64,000 nt of DNA. It comes from Burkholderia thailandensis E264. Its GTDB lineage: Bacteria > Pseudomonadota > Gammaproteobacteria > Burkholderiales > Burkholderiaceae. The stretch lies in the NCBI RefSeq assembly GCF_000012365.1, contig NC_007651.1, forward strand, positions 1,798,001 through 1,862,000. The letters run 5' to 3'. The position numbers and the translations under genes are program-made. This document shows positions 26,959 through 36,752 of the stretch, piece by piece; the first letter of the stretch is position 1, and each line of letters opens with the position of its first letter. The notes below the pieces were generated by a model. That model had not been told where the DNA came from and made no database searches. It worked only from the letters and a program-made list of their open reading frames with translations.

Positions 26959-28605
26959 ATGGCAGTCGTTCCGCTCATCACGCCTCCCGTGCTGATCGTC
27001 GGCGCCGGGCCGACCGGGCTTGCCGCCGCGCTTTGCCTCGCGCGCGCCCGCGTGCCGGTGCGCATCGTCGACAAGGCGGCACGGCCCGCGCACCATTCGC
27101 GCGCGATCGGCATCCAGGCCAGAACGCTCGAACTCCTCGAGCAGCAGCGCGTCGTCGACCGGTTCGTCGAGCTTGGCCATCGCGCGCGGCTCGCGATCCT
27201 GTACTCGGCCGGCCAGCGCATCGCCGAGCTCGACTTCGATCCGCTGCAAACGCGCTATCCGTACCTGCTGTTTCTCGACCAGACCGTCACCGAGCGTTTG
27301 CTGACCGAGCATCTCGCGACGTTCGACGTCCACGTCGAGCGCGGCGTGACGCTCACGCATTGCACGGAGCCGGAAGGCGCGCTCGACGTGCGGCTGCGCC
27401 ACGGCGACGGTCGCGACGAGCATCTGCAGCCGTCGTACGTCGTCGCGGCCGACGGCGCGCACAGCACCGTCCGGCGTCTGCTCGACGTCGATTTCGTCGG
27501 GCATGCGTTCGAGCAGACATTCTTGCTCGCGGATCTCGACGTCGGCGCCGACTGGCCCGACGACGAGATTCATTTGTTCACGACGGGCGACGGCATCGCC
27601 GGATTGTTTCCGATGGGCAACGGCCGCTACCGGCTCGTCGCCGATCGGCCGCCGCGCAACGGCGCGCTCGACGACGAGCACGGGCCGTCGCTCGAGCTGT
27701 GCCGCGAGATCGTGCGCGCGCGCGTGACGCCCAATCTGAAGATCGGCGATCTCGCATGGTCGTCGTATTTTCATCTGCACAGCCGGATGGTCGCGAAGCT
27801 GCGCGTCGGACGCGTGTTTTTCGCGGGCGATGCCGCGCACGTGCACAGCCCGGCGGGCGCGCAGGGGATGAACACGGGCATTCAGGAGGCGTTCAATCTC
27901 GGCTGGAAGCTCGCGCGCGTGCTGGCCGGCAACGCGCCCGAGCGGTTGCTCGACACCTATCACGAGGAGCGTCACCCGATCGAGCGCGACGTGCTTCGGC
28001 AGACGAGCTTCGCGACGCAGGTCGTCGAGGCGGACCGCGGGCCGCTCAGGCTGCTGCGCAACCACGTCGTGCCGATCCTCGCGTCGTTCGGGCCGTTGCG
28101 GGACGCGGCGCGTCGCTCGGTCAGCGAGCTCGCGATCCAGTATCGGAAGAGCCCGCTCACGCTCGAACGCGTGCTCGACGGCGGGCCGCGCGCGGGCGAG
28201 CGCGCACCGGACGCGCTCTTGCATGTGCTCGACGGGCCGCTCGGCAAGGCGCCCGGCGTCGCGCGCCTCTTCGATCTGCACGATCCCGCGCATTTCACGC
28301 TGCTCGTGCTCGAACCGCGCGAGGCGATCGACGACACGTTGCCGTCGGATCCGGGCGAGGACGGCCGCGCGCTCGCCGACGCGCTCGAGCGGATCATGCC
28401 GGGCGCGGTGCGCTGCTGGCGCGTGACGGATGCGCAGGGCGAGGGCGCGCCGCTGTTGATCGATGCGTACGGGCGCTCGCGGCCCGTGTTCTACCTGCTG
28501 CGCCCGGACGGTTACGTCGCCGCGCGCGGCCGCCCGGCGACGGATGCGAACGCGCTGCTGCGTCATTGCGAGACGTGGTTCTCGGGAATGCGGCTCGACG
28601 CGTGA
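26959..28605 (+). CDS. FAD-dependent aromatic monooxygenase
   Basis: A 548-residue flavoprotein hydroxylase of the PheA/TfdB-UbiH class. The FAD-binding Rossmann motif VLIVGAGPTGLAAALCLARA is near the N-terminus, the middle DG motif is AADGAHSTVRRLL, and the second FAD motif is RVFFAGDAAHVHSPAGAQGMN. A C-terminal thioredoxin-like domain (HFTLLVLEPREA to FYLLRPDGYVAAR) is typical of phenol and MhpA-like hydroxylases. Substrate is unknown; no ring-cleavage gene is nearby. The ATG at 26959 is chosen because the frame upstream runs into the divergent TPR gene. Confidence 0.9.
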   Translation: MAVVPLITPPVLIVGAGPTGLAAALCLARARVPVRIVDKAARPAHHSRAIGIQARTLELLEQQRVVDRFVELGHRARLAILYSAGQRIAELDFDPLQTRYPYLLFLDQTVTERLLTEHLATFDVHVERGVTLTHCTEPEGALDVRLRHGDGRDEHLQPSYVVAADGAHSTVRRLLDVDFVGHAFEQTFLLADLDVGADWPDDEIHLFTTGDGIAGLFPMGNGRYRLVADRPPRNGALDDEHGPSLELCREIVRARVTPNLKIGDLAWSSYFHLHSRMVAKLRVGRVFFAGDAAHVHSPAGAQGMNTGIQEAFNLGWKLARVLAGNAPERLLDTYHEERHPIERDVLRQTSFATQVVEADRGPLRLLRNHVVPILASFGPLRDAARRSVSELAIQYRKSPLTLERVLDGGPRAGERAPDALLHVLDGPLGKAPGVARLFDLHDPAHFTLLVLEPREAIDDTLPSDPGEDGRALADALERIMPGAVRCWRVTDAQGEGAPLLIDAYGRSRPVFYLLRPDGYVAARGRPATDANALLRHCETWFSGMRLDA

Positions 28606-28773
28606 ACGCGACGGCGCGCCAGACGGGCGCGGCCGGCTCGCGGATGCGGCCCGTTGCGGACCGAGCGGCGCCGCACGCGAGCGGCGGGGGAGCGGCCGGC
28701 GTGCGCAGCCGTGTCGATCCGCGCGACGCGGCATCGACCCACGCATGCCGATGGGTGCGGCGCCCGCCGTCCG

Positions 28774-29034
28774 CTACGCGGCGTGCGGCGCGGCGGGCGC
28801 GGGCTCGAGCGACGCGCGGTGCTTGTCGATCGCCTCTCGGACGATCGGCGCGACGCCTTGCGCGGCGTCGTCATGCGGATCGTCGAGCGCGGCGAGCAGC
28901 GCGCGCCGCATCCGCGGCTCCCAGAAGCGCCGGATGTGATCGGCGATGCCCGCGACCGCTTCGTCGTGATCCGGCATCGACGCGAAGAACGCACCGATCT
29001 GGTTCGCCATGTCGATCAGGTGTCGGCTTTCCAT
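28774..29034 (-). CDS. fdsD: NAD-dependent formate dehydrogenase delta subunit
   Basis: An 86-residue FdsD-type protein (LIDMANQIGAFFASMP, then HIRRFWEPRMRRALLAAL), small and soluble. It is the fourth gene of the fdsGBAD operon, starting 7 bp after the fdsA stop. The delta subunit is needed for assembly or stability of the molybdenum enzyme. Confidence 0.93.
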   Translation of the reverse strand: MESRHLIDMANQIGAFFASMPDHDEAVAGIADHIRRFWEPRMRRALLAALDDPHDDAAQGVAPIVREAIDKHRASLEPAPAAPHAA

Positions 29035-29041
29035 GTCGACC

Positions 29042-31996
29042 TCACTTGCCCGTTGCGGTTGCCGGCGCGTTCGCGGCGGTGCGCTGCTCGAGCAGCGCGA
29101 GCTGCTCCGCGCGAAAGCGCGTGTACGCGCGCTGCCACTCGGACGGTTGCGCGACGGGCGCGACCTGCACGGCCGTCACCTTGTACTCGGGGCAGTTGGT
29201 CGCCCAGTCCGAGCTGTCGGTCGTGATCACGTTCGCGCCGGATTCCGGGAAGTGGAACGTCGTGTAGACGACGCCCGGCTGCATCCGCTCGGTGACGAGC
29301 GCGCGCAGCACCGTCTGCCCGGCGCGTGATTCGACACCGACCCAGTCGCCCGTCTTGATGCCGCGATCGCTCGCGTCGTGCGGATGGATCTCGAGCCGGT
29401 CCTCGTCGTGCCAGCGCACGTTTTCCGTGCGGCGCGTCTGCGCGCCGACGTTGTACTGCGACAGGATTCGGCCCGTCGTCAGGATGAGCGGATAGCGCGG
29501 CGTGACCTTCTCCGGCGACGCGATGTACTGCGTGATCATGAACTTGCCCTTGCCGCGCACGAAGTGATCGACGTGCATCGTCGGCGTGCCTTCCGGCGCC
29601 GCATCGTTGCACGGCCACTGGACGCTGCCCAGCGCGTCGAGCAGCGCGTACGACACGCCCGCGAACGTCGGCGTGAGACGCGCGATCTCGTCCATGATCT
29701 CGGACGGATGCGCGTAATGCATGTCGTAGCCGAGCGCGCGCGACAGCATCAGCGTCACCTCCCAGTCCGCGTAGCCGGAAAGCGGCCTCATCGCGCGGCG
29801 CACGCGCGAGATCCGGCGCTCGGCGTTCGTGAACGTGCCGTCCTTCTCGAGGAAGGTCGCGCCGGGCAGGAACACGTGCGCGTACTTCGCGGTTTCGTTC
29901 AGGAAGATGTCCTGCACGACGAGGCATTCGAGCGACGATAGCGCCGCCGCGACGTGCTGCGTGTTCGGGTCCGACTGGACGATGTCCTCGCCCTGGCAGT
30001 AGAGGCCCTTGAAGCTGCCGTCGAGCGCCGCGTCGAACATGTTCGGGATGCGCAGGCCGGGCTCCGGCTGCAGCGTCGTCGCCCATGCCTCGTCGAAGCG
30101 CGCGCGCACGGCCGCATCGCCGATATGCCGGTAGCCGGGCAGTTCGTGCGGGAACGAGCCCATGTCGCACGAGCCCTGCACGTTGTTCTGCCCGCGCAGC
30201 GGGTTCACGCCCGCGCCCTCGATGCCGAGGTTGCCCGTCGCCATCGCGAGGTTCGCGATGCCCATCACCATCGTCGAGCCCTGCGCGTGCTCGGTGACGC
30301 CGAGCCCGTAGAAGATCGCCGCGCGCCCGCCCGTCGCGTACAGGCGCGCGGCGGCGCGCACCGCGTCGGCCGGCACGCCGGTGATGTCCGCCGTCGCCTC
30401 GGGCGAGTTCTCGGGCCGCGCGGCGAACGCGCGCCACACGTCGAACGCGTGCGGCTCGCAGCGTTCGGCGACGAACGCCTCGTCGACGAGGCCCTCGGTG
30501 ACGATCACGTGCGCGAGCGCGTTGACGAGCGCGACGTTCGTGCCGGGGCGCAGTTGCAGATGATGGACGGCCTTCACGTGCGGGCCGTCGACGAGATCGA
30601 TCCGGCGCGGATCGGCGACGATCAGTTTCGCGCCCTCGCGCACGCGGCGCTTCAGGCGCGAGCCGAACACCGGGTGGCCGTCGGTCGGATTCGCGCCGAT
30701 CACGACGATCACGTCGGCCGAGCCGACCGACGCGAACGTCTGCGTGCCCGCCGATTCGCCGAGCGTGACCTTCAGGCCGTAGCCCGTCGGCGAATGGCAG
30801 ACGCGCGCGCAGGTATCGACGTTGTTGTTGCCGAACGCCGCGCGCACGAGCTTCTGCACGAGGTACGTCTCTTCGTTCGTGCAGCGCGACGACGTGATGC
30901 CGCCGATCGAATCGCGGCCGTGCTTGTCCTGGATGCGGCGGAACTGCGCGGCCGCATGGCCGATCGCTTCGTCCCAGCTCACTTCGCGCCACGGATCGGT
31001 GATCTTCTCGCGGATCATCGGCTTCGTGATGCGATCCTTGTGCGTTGCATAGCCCCACGCAAAGCGGCCTTTCACGCACGCATGGCCTTCGTTCGCCTGG
31101 CCGTTCTTGTGCGGCGTCATCCGCACGACCTGCTCGCCTTTCATCTCTGCCTTCAGCGAACAGCCGACGCCGCAGTACGCGCAGGTCGTGACGACCTCGT
31201 GCTCGGGCTGGCCGAGCCGCGCGACGCTCTTTTCGATGAGCGTCGCGGTCGGGCACGCGGCGACGCATGCGCCGCACGACACGCACTCCGAATCCATGAA
31301 CGCGTCGCCCGCGCTCGCCGCGACGCGCGAGTCGAAGCCGCGCGCGGCGATCGTCAGCGCGAACGTGCCCTGCGTCTCCTCGCACGCGCGCACGCAGCGA
31401 TTGCAGACGATGCACTTCGCCGGGTCGTAGCTGAAGTAAGGGTTCGATTCGTCCTTCGCGTCGCTCAGATGGTTCTTGCCGTCGAAGCCGTAGCGCACCT
31501 CGCGCAGCCCGACCGCGCCTGCCATGTCCTGAAGCTCGCAATCGCCGTTCGCCGCGCATGTGAGGCAGTCGAGCGGATGATCGGAGATGTAGAGCTCCAT
31601 CACGTTGCGGCGCAGATCCTGCAGCCGGTCGCTTTGCGTGCGCACCTTCATGCCGGCCTCGACGGGCGTCGTGCACGACGCCGGGTAGCCGCGCCGGCCC
31701 TCGATCTCGACGAGGCACAGGCGGCATGAGCCGAACGGCTCGAGCGAATCGGTCGCGCAGAGCTTCGGCACGTTGATGCCGGCCTCGATCGCCGCGCGCA
31801 TCACCGACGTGCCGGCCGGCACCGTGACCTCGCGGCCGTCGATGTCGAGCGTGACGTCGGCGTCGGCGTGGCGCTGCGGGGTGCCGTAGTCGGTGTCGTC
31901 GAACGGATCGGCGCGACGCGCGTGCGCGGCGCTCTTGCACGCGCACTGGCCGGAGCCGCAGCCTTGCCGGGACGAATCGAATGCGGAAGAAGTCAT
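29042..31996 (-). CDS. fdsA: NAD-dependent formate dehydrogenase alpha (molybdenum) subunit
   Basis: A 984-residue catalytic subunit oxidising formate to CO2. Domains in order: a Cys-rich N-terminal tail (QGCGSGQCACKS), a [2Fe-2S] ferredoxin region with CRLCLVE, a His/Cys cluster site (DHPLDCLTCAANGDCEL), two [4Fe-4S] sites (CIVCNRCVRAC and CVSCGACVAACP), a further cluster motif CAYCGVGC, and the bis-MGD domain with the likely Mo-ligating Cys in RVCHSPTGYG. The C-terminal molybdopterin-binding domain is intact. A Shine-Dalgarno AGGAG precedes the start at 31996. Confidence 0.97.
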   Translation of the reverse strand: MTSSAFDSSRQGCGSGQCACKSAAHARRADPFDDTDYGTPQRHADADVTLDIDGREVTVPAGTSVMRAAIEAGINVPKLCATDSLEPFGSCRLCLVEIEGRRGYPASCTTPVEAGMKVRTQSDRLQDLRRNVMELYISDHPLDCLTCAANGDCELQDMAGAVGLREVRYGFDGKNHLSDAKDESNPYFSYDPAKCIVCNRCVRACEETQGTFALTIAARGFDSRVAASAGDAFMDSECVSCGACVAACPTATLIEKSVARLGQPEHEVVTTCAYCGVGCSLKAEMKGEQVVRMTPHKNGQANEGHACVKGRFAWGYATHKDRITKPMIREKITDPWREVSWDEAIGHAAAQFRRIQDKHGRDSIGGITSSRCTNEETYLVQKLVRAAFGNNNVDTCARVCHSPTGYGLKVTLGESAGTQTFASVGSADVIVVIGANPTDGHPVFGSRLKRRVREGAKLIVADPRRIDLVDGPHVKAVHHLQLRPGTNVALVNALAHVIVTEGLVDEAFVAERCEPHAFDVWRAFAARPENSPEATADITGVPADAVRAAARLYATGGRAAIFYGLGVTEHAQGSTMVMGIANLAMATGNLGIEGAGVNPLRGQNNVQGSCDMGSFPHELPGYRHIGDAAVRARFDEAWATTLQPEPGLRIPNMFDAALDGSFKGLYCQGEDIVQSDPNTQHVAAALSSLECLVVQDIFLNETAKYAHVFLPGATFLEKDGTFTNAERRISRVRRAMRPLSGYADWEVTLMLSRALGYDMHYAHPSEIMDEIARLTPTFAGVSYALLDALGSVQWPCNDAAPEGTPTMHVDHFVRGKGKFMITQYIASPEKVTPRYPLILTTGRILSQYNVGAQTRRTENVRWHDEDRLEIHPHDASDRGIKTGDWVGVESRAGQTVLRALVTERMQPGVVYTTFHFPESGANVITTDSSDWATNCPEYKVTAVQVAPVAQPSEWQRAYTRFRAEQLALLEQRTAANAPATATGK

Positions 31997-32010
31997 CGGA
32001 ACTCCTGCTG

Positions 32011-33579
32011 TCAGGCCGTGGCGGGCGCCGCGCCGCTCGCGGGCGGCGCGAGGCCGAAATCTTCGGGGAAGTGATCGAGCGCGGACAGCACCGGGTACGG
32101 CGTCATGCCGCCCATCGCGCAAAGCGAGCCCGCGGTCATCGTGTCGCAGAGCTCGCGCAGCAGGCGCACCTGCTTTTCCGACGTGTCGCCCGCGCGGATC
32201 TTCGCGATCGTCTCGACGCCGCGCGTCGAGCCGATCCGGCACGGCGTGCACTTGCCGCACGATTCGAGCGCGCAGAAGTGCATCGCGTATTCGGCGAGCG
32301 CGGCGAGGTTCGACGTGTCGTCGTGCAGCACGATGCCGCCGTGCCCGACGACGGCGCCGACGGCCGCGTACGCCTCGTAGTCGAGCGGGATGTCCCACTG
32401 GCTGTCGGGCAGGTAGGTGCCGAGCGGGCCGCCGACCTGCGCGGCGCGAGCGGGACGCCCGCTCGCGGTGCCGCCGCCGAAGTCGAACAGCAGCTCGCGC
32501 AGCGTGACGCCGAACGCGAGCTCGACGAGCCCGCCGCGCTTCACGTTGCCCGCGAGCTGGAACGGCAGCGTGCCGCGCGAGCGGCCCGTCCCGTAATCGC
32601 GATAGAACGCCGCGCCGCGCGCGAAGATGATCGGCACGGTCGCGAGCGTGATCACGTTGTTGATGACGGTCGGCTGACCGAATAGCCCCGACAGCGCGGG
32701 CACCGGCGGCTTCGCGCGCACGACGCCGCGCTTGCCTTCGAGCGATTCGAGGAGCGCCGTCTCCTCGCCGCAGACGTACGCGCCGGCGCCTTTCGCGACG
32801 TGCAGCTCGAACGCGTGCGCGGTGCCGAGCACGCTCGCGCCGAGCCAGCCGGCCGCGCGCGAGCGGGCGATCGCCTCGCCGAGCGCCGCGATCGCGTGCG
32901 GATATTCGCTGCGCACGTAGATATGGCCGATCGTCGCGCCCGTCGCGATGCCGGCGATGATCATCCCTTCGATCAGGCAGTACGGATCGCTTTCCATCAC
33001 GAGGCGATCGGAGAACGTGCCCGAATCGCCTTCGTCCGCGTTGCAGACGATGTATTTCTGCGCGGCCGCGGCGTCGCGCACGGTCCGCCACTTGATGCCC
33101 GCCGGGAACGCGGCGCCGCCGCGTCCGCGCAGGCCCGATTCGACGAGCGTCTCGCACGCGGCGGCGCCGTCGAGCGCGAGCGCGTTCTTCAGGCCTTCGA
33201 GGCCGCCGTGCGCGACGTAGTCGTCGACCGACAGGGGATCGGTGATGCCGATGCGCGCGAAAGTGAGCCGCTGCTGGCGCTTCAGATAAGGGATTTCGTC
33301 GACGATGCCGACGCGCGCCGGATGTTCGCCGCCTTCGAGCCAGCCGGCGTCGAAGAGCGCGGGGACGTCGCCCGCCGAGAGATTCGCGTAGCCGACGCGG
33401 CCCGCCGCGGTGCCCACTTCGACGAGCGGCTCGAGCCACAGAAGCCCGCGCGAGCCGTTGCGCACGAGCTCGATCGCGACGCCGCGCCTTGCCGCCTCCG
33501 CCTCGATCGCGCGCGCGAGCGCGTCCGCGCCGACCGCGAGCGCAGCGGAATCGCGCGGCACATGGATGCGCGTGCTCAT
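32011..33579 (-). CDS. fdsB: NAD-dependent formate dehydrogenase beta (FMN/NAD) subunit
   Basis: A 522-residue NuoEF-like diaphorase subunit. The N-terminal ~150 residues are thioredoxin-like, followed by the NADH/FMN domain (GLRGRGGAAFPAGIKW, CNADEGDSGTFSDR, CGEETALLESLEGKRG) and the [4Fe-4S] motif ESCGKCTPCR. It passes electrons from formate oxidation to NAD+. Its start overlaps the fdsG stop by 4 bp and fdsA follows after 14 bp. Confidence 0.96.
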   Translation of the reverse strand: MSTRIHVPRDSAALAVGADALARAIEAEAARRGVAIELVRNGSRGLLWLEPLVEVGTAAGRVGYANLSAGDVPALFDAGWLEGGEHPARVGIVDEIPYLKRQQRLTFARIGITDPLSVDDYVAHGGLEGLKNALALDGAAACETLVESGLRGRGGAAFPAGIKWRTVRDAAAAQKYIVCNADEGDSGTFSDRLVMESDPYCLIEGMIIAGIATGATIGHIYVRSEYPHAIAALGEAIARSRAAGWLGASVLGTAHAFELHVAKGAGAYVCGEETALLESLEGKRGVVRAKPPVPALSGLFGQPTVINNVITLATVPIIFARGAAFYRDYGTGRSRGTLPFQLAGNVKRGGLVELAFGVTLRELLFDFGGGTASGRPARAAQVGGPLGTYLPDSQWDIPLDYEAYAAVGAVVGHGGIVLHDDTSNLAALAEYAMHFCALESCGKCTPCRIGSTRGVETIAKIRAGDTSEKQVRLLRELCDTMTAGSLCAMGGMTPYPVLSALDHFPEDFGLAPPASGAAPATA

Positions 33580-34049
33580 GCGGGCTCCTTGGTGCGGACA
33601 GCCGCGTCGAAGAGCGCGTCGAAGCGCTCGGGCGACATTTTCGCGTGCGGCTCGTCGTTGATCGTGAGCGATGGCGACTGCGCGCAAAGGCCCAGGCAAT
33701 AGACCGATTCGAGCGCGACCTCACCGCCGTGCTCGCCGTCGATCCGGCAGCCGGCGCGGGCCTGCGCGTGAGCGACGAGCGCCTCGCCGCCCATGCTGCG
33801 GCACGCTTCCGCGCGGCAGAGCCGGATTGTCACGCGCGCGGGCGGGGCGGTGCGGAAGTGGTGGTAGTAGGTCAGCACGCCGTGCACTTCGGCGCGCGAC
33901 AGATTGAGCGCCTTCGCGAGCGGCTCGATGCACGCGGGCGGCACGTAGCCCGCGTCGTCCTGGATCGCGTGCAGGATCGCGACGAGCGACCGGCCGGGTT
34001 GAGCATGCGCGCGCACGAGCGTGTCGGGCACGACGGAATTGGGGGACAT
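33576..34049 (-). CDS. fdsG: NAD-dependent formate dehydrogenase gamma ([2Fe-2S]) subunit
   Basis: A 157-residue NuoE-like protein with thioredoxin-fold [2Fe-2S] ligands (CRAEACRSMGG and CLGLCAQSP). It is first in the operon. A strong Shine-Dalgarno GGAGGAGG lies just upstream of 34049, which decides the start over an earlier ATG at 34091. The promoter must lie in the short AT-rich gap before the divergent regulator gene. Confidence 0.95.
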   Translation of the reverse strand: MSPNSVVPDTLVRAHAQPGRSLVAILHAIQDDAGYVPPACIEPLAKALNLSRAEVHGVLTYYHHFRTAPPARVTIRLCRAEACRSMGGEALVAHAQARAGCRIDGEHGGEVALESVYCLGLCAQSPSLTINDEPHAKMSPERFDALFDAAVRTKEPA

Positions 34050-34117
34050 CCAGTTGCCTCCTCCGAAGTCATATATGCGCTTATGATTCATATGGAGCGC
34101 AAACGGACTTTGAGATA

Positions 34118-34131
34118 TTGATATGTATCAA
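34118..34131. promoter_or_regulatory. Candidate operator between fdsG and its divergent regulator
   Basis: A perfect dyad TTGATA-TG-TATCAA in the 130-bp AT-rich divergent region. Nearby are further related halves (CGATAAATCG at 34132-34141). It is midway between both starts, as expected for a site bound by the adjacent regulator. The match is to symmetry only; no consensus is known to me. Confidence 0.5.
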
Positions 34132-34179
34132 CGATAAATCGATAGAATGATGGTCGCAATAGGAAATAGGATTGCATAA

Positions 34180-35286
34180 ATGATTCGAGTCGAATGCGAC
34201 GCGCATTTGGTCGTGCGCGACACCGACGGCCGCACGGCGAGCCTGACCGACGTGGCGCCGCTCCTCGAGCTCGTCGCGACGACGGGCAGCATCGCGCAGG
34301 CGGCCGACGCGAAAGGGCTGTCGTACCGGCACGCATGGGGGCTCTTGCGCGCGCTCGAGGCGTGCGTCGGCGGCGCGCTGATCGAAACCGTGCGCGGCAA
34401 GGGCTCGTCGCTATCCGAGCTCGGGCAGGCGGTCGTGGATGCGCAGCGCCTCGCGGGCGAGCGTCTCGACGGCAACCTGCGCGCGCTCGCGGCGGAAGTC
34501 GCGAGCGGGCTCAACCGGCGGCTCGCGCGTCACGCCGGGGCGTTGCGCATCCACGCGTCGCACGGCTACGCGGTCGCGGCGCTCGTGTCCGCGCTCGTCG
34601 AAGCCGGCTCGCCCGTCGACATCAAGTACCGCGAGAGCGTCGAAGCGATGCGCGCGCTCGCGGGCGGCGAATGCGATCTGGCGGGCTTTCATCTGCCGCG
34701 CGGCGCGTTTCGCGCGCCCTGCGCGCAGATCTACCGGCCGTGGCTCGACGACGCCGATCACGTGCTGATCCACCTGACGCGCCGCCAGCAGGGCCTGTTC
34801 GTGCCGCGCGGCAACCCGAAGCGGATCGCGGGGCTCGCCGATCTCGCGCGCGGCGACATTCGCTTCGTCAACCGGCAGCCGGGCTCCGGCACACGGATGC
34901 TGCTCGATCTCGCGCTGCGCGACATCGGCGTCGATCCGGAGCGGATTGACGGCTATGCATCGGCGGAGCTCACGCATTCGGCGATCGCCGCGTTCGTCGC
35001 GAGCGGGATGGCCGATCTCGGCTTCGGCGTCGAGCCGGCGGCGCGCCATTTCGGACTCGACTTCATTCCGATCGTCGACGAGGACTATTACTTCGCGTGC
35101 GAGCGCGCGCGGCTCGGCGACGCGCCGCTCGCGGGCGCGTTCGCTTTGCTGCGCGACGACGCATACCATGCCGCCGTCGCGCGGCTCGACGGCTACGATC
35201 CGGGCGCGTGCGGCGCGCTCGTCGATGTGGCGGCGGGCCTCGCGGGCACGGCCGATGACGCGCGCGCCGACGGTCATCGGCGGTAA
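34180..35286 (+). CDS. ModE-like HTH regulator with periplasmic-binding-type effector domain
   Basis: A 368-residue protein. Residues ~15-100 match the LysR/ModE winged helix-turn-helix (LLELVATTGSIAQAADAKGLSYRHAWGLLRALE). Residues ~125-350 are a PBP-like substrate-binding domain (LRIHASHGYAVAALVSAL, FVNRQPGSGTRMLLD, DLGFGVEPAARHFGLDF). This fusion occurs next to molybdoenzyme genes. Its divergent position suggests control of fdsGBAD in response to molybdate, formate or another anion; the ligand is inferred. No clear Shine-Dalgarno is seen. Confidence 0.88.
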   Translation: MIRVECDAHLVVRDTDGRTASLTDVAPLLELVATTGSIAQAADAKGLSYRHAWGLLRALEACVGGALIETVRGKGSSLSELGQAVVDAQRLAGERLDGNLRALAAEVASGLNRRLARHAGALRIHASHGYAVAALVSALVEAGSPVDIKYRESVEAMRALAGGECDLAGFHLPRGAFRAPCAQIYRPWLDDADHVLIHLTRRQQGLFVPRGNPKRIAGLADLARGDIRFVNRQPGSGTRMLLDLALRDIGVDPERIDGYASAELTHSAIAAFVASGMADLGFGVEPAARHFGLDFIPIVDEDYYFACERARLGDAPLAGAFALLRDDAYHAAVARLDGYDPGACGALVDVAAGLAGTADDARADGHRR

Positions 35287-35385
35287 CGAAAAGGGGCGCG
35301 AGCGGCGCTGCAAGGCGCGCGCATTTGCGTTACGCTTGCCGCTTCCTTTCGTGTGATCCAAAGCGCCGATAGGCGTTCGACATCG

Positions 35386-35649
35386 ATGAAGCTCCTGACC
35401 CAACTCGCCGTCGCGTCCGCCGTCGCGGGGGCGCTCGCCGCGGCCGCGACGGCCGCGTTCGCGCAGAACTCGCCCGGCCTGCCGGGCGGCATCCTGAACG
35501 ACCAGTTTCGGCTGAACGAGCATCCGCAGATGCAGTTCGCCGCGTCGGCGCCGACGAAGAAATATCAGAGCGGCAAGAAATCGGACCTGCGCAGGAAGGG
35601 CGACATGGGCGACCCGAACGGCTGCAACCTGAAGTGTCCGATGGACTGA
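35386..35649 (+). CDS. Small secreted protein of unknown function
   Basis: An 87-residue protein with a classic signal peptide cleaved probably after AFA at residue 26. The mature ~60 residues are hydrophilic and Lys-rich (TKKYQSGKKSDLRRKGDMG) and end with two cysteines in NGCNLKCPMD. I do not recognise the family. It follows the fds regulator gene on the same strand by 100 bp. Confidence 0.75.
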   Translation: MKLLTQLAVASAVAGALAAAATAAFAQNSPGLPGGILNDQFRLNEHPQMQFAASAPTKKYQSGKKSDLRRKGDMGDPNGCNLKCPMD

Positions 35650-35800
35650 CGGGGCGCACGCGCGGCGCGCGAAGCGGCCGCGCGAGATCTCGACGGACGC
35701 GCGTCGCGCCCGGCGGGTTCATGCGCGACGTATCCGTCAGAGCGACAGAGCGACGAAGAACGAACGCCGCAAGCAGTGGTCGCCGCATCGCGGCATGACG

Positions 35801-36445
35801 TTACGCGGCCGTCGAAGGTGGCCGCGCGCCTGGCCACGGATGGCCGAGCGACGACGGGGAGCCCGAGAAGTCCGCGTGGCGCTGCAGCCGATAGACGGCC
35901 GCGGGAGGCACGTTCGCCCACGCGATGCCGATGCGTTCCGCGCGAATGCCGATCGCCGCGAGCCGGCGGGCGGGAATCGGGCAGCGGGGCAGATAAGTGA
36001 ACTGATAGAACGCGCCGCCCGGGCCGAGGTGCATTGCGAACGCGCCGTGCACGATCGCGATTGCCTGTTCGACAGGCATCGCGACGAGCGGCAGGCCGCT
36101 GACGACGGTGCTCGCGCGCGCGTCGCCGAACAGGCCGTGCGTGATGCCGAGCTCGGCTGCATCCATGTTCATGACCCGCAGCGCGGGGAAGCGGCGGCGC
36201 AGTGTCGCGGCGAACGCCGGATCGGCTTCGACGAGCACGAGCCGGTCCGCCGCGACGCCGCGCGACAGCAGCTCGCGCGTGAAGACGCCCGTGCCCGCGC
36301 CGAGCTCGATCACGCGCGCGCTATCGCCAGGGATCTGGGCGGTCATCAGGGCGGCGAGCGCGGGGCCGGACGGCGCGAGCGCGCCGACCTGTCGCGGATT
36401 GCGCAGCCAGGCACGCAGGAAGAGCGCGAGTTCGGGGATTCGCAT
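35801..36445 (-). CDS. Class I SAM-dependent methyltransferase (PmtA-like)
   Basis: A 214-residue protein with SAM motif I VIELGAGTGVFTRELL and motif II LVEADPAFAATLR. The N-terminus FLRAWLRNPRQVGALAPSG and the late FTYLPRCPIP segment resemble phospholipid N-methyltransferases and related rRNA adenine methyltransferase-like proteins. Substrate is unproven. The start at 36445 (MRIPELALFLRAW) is preferred over an in-frame ATG 14 codons upstream. It is convergent with the small secreted protein gene. Confidence 0.82.
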   Translation of the reverse strand: MRIPELALFLRAWLRNPRQVGALAPSGPALAALMTAQIPGDSARVIELGAGTGVFTRELLSRGVAADRLVLVEADPAFAATLRRRFPALRVMNMDAAELGITHGLFGDARASTVVSGLPLVAMPVEQAIAIVHGAFAMHLGPGGAFYQFTYLPRCPIPARRLAAIGIRAERIGIAWANVPPAAVYRLQRHADFSGSPSSLGHPWPGARPPSTAA

Positions 36446-36752
36446 GATCTGTTCCCGAGGAATTGAGCGACAAGCGGATCGCGACATCGTTCGGACGAAA
36501 TCGGTTCCGACGCTACGACCGGCAAGCTAGCCTGCCACGTTCAAAAACACAGGCCATCATGTATTACCCGCTATGTTGCGCTCGCGCATGACGCGAACCG
36601 ACGACGCGCAAGCCGGGTAACGCAGTGTGCGGCGTGACCGATGGATATCGCAAGCGGATGGGCGGCCGGCGCAGCGGCGGCGCACACGCTGGGCGATTGC
36701 GGCGCCGGCCAATGAGGCCGTGCCGCGGAAATGGTCGGGAGAAAAGGCGGCG

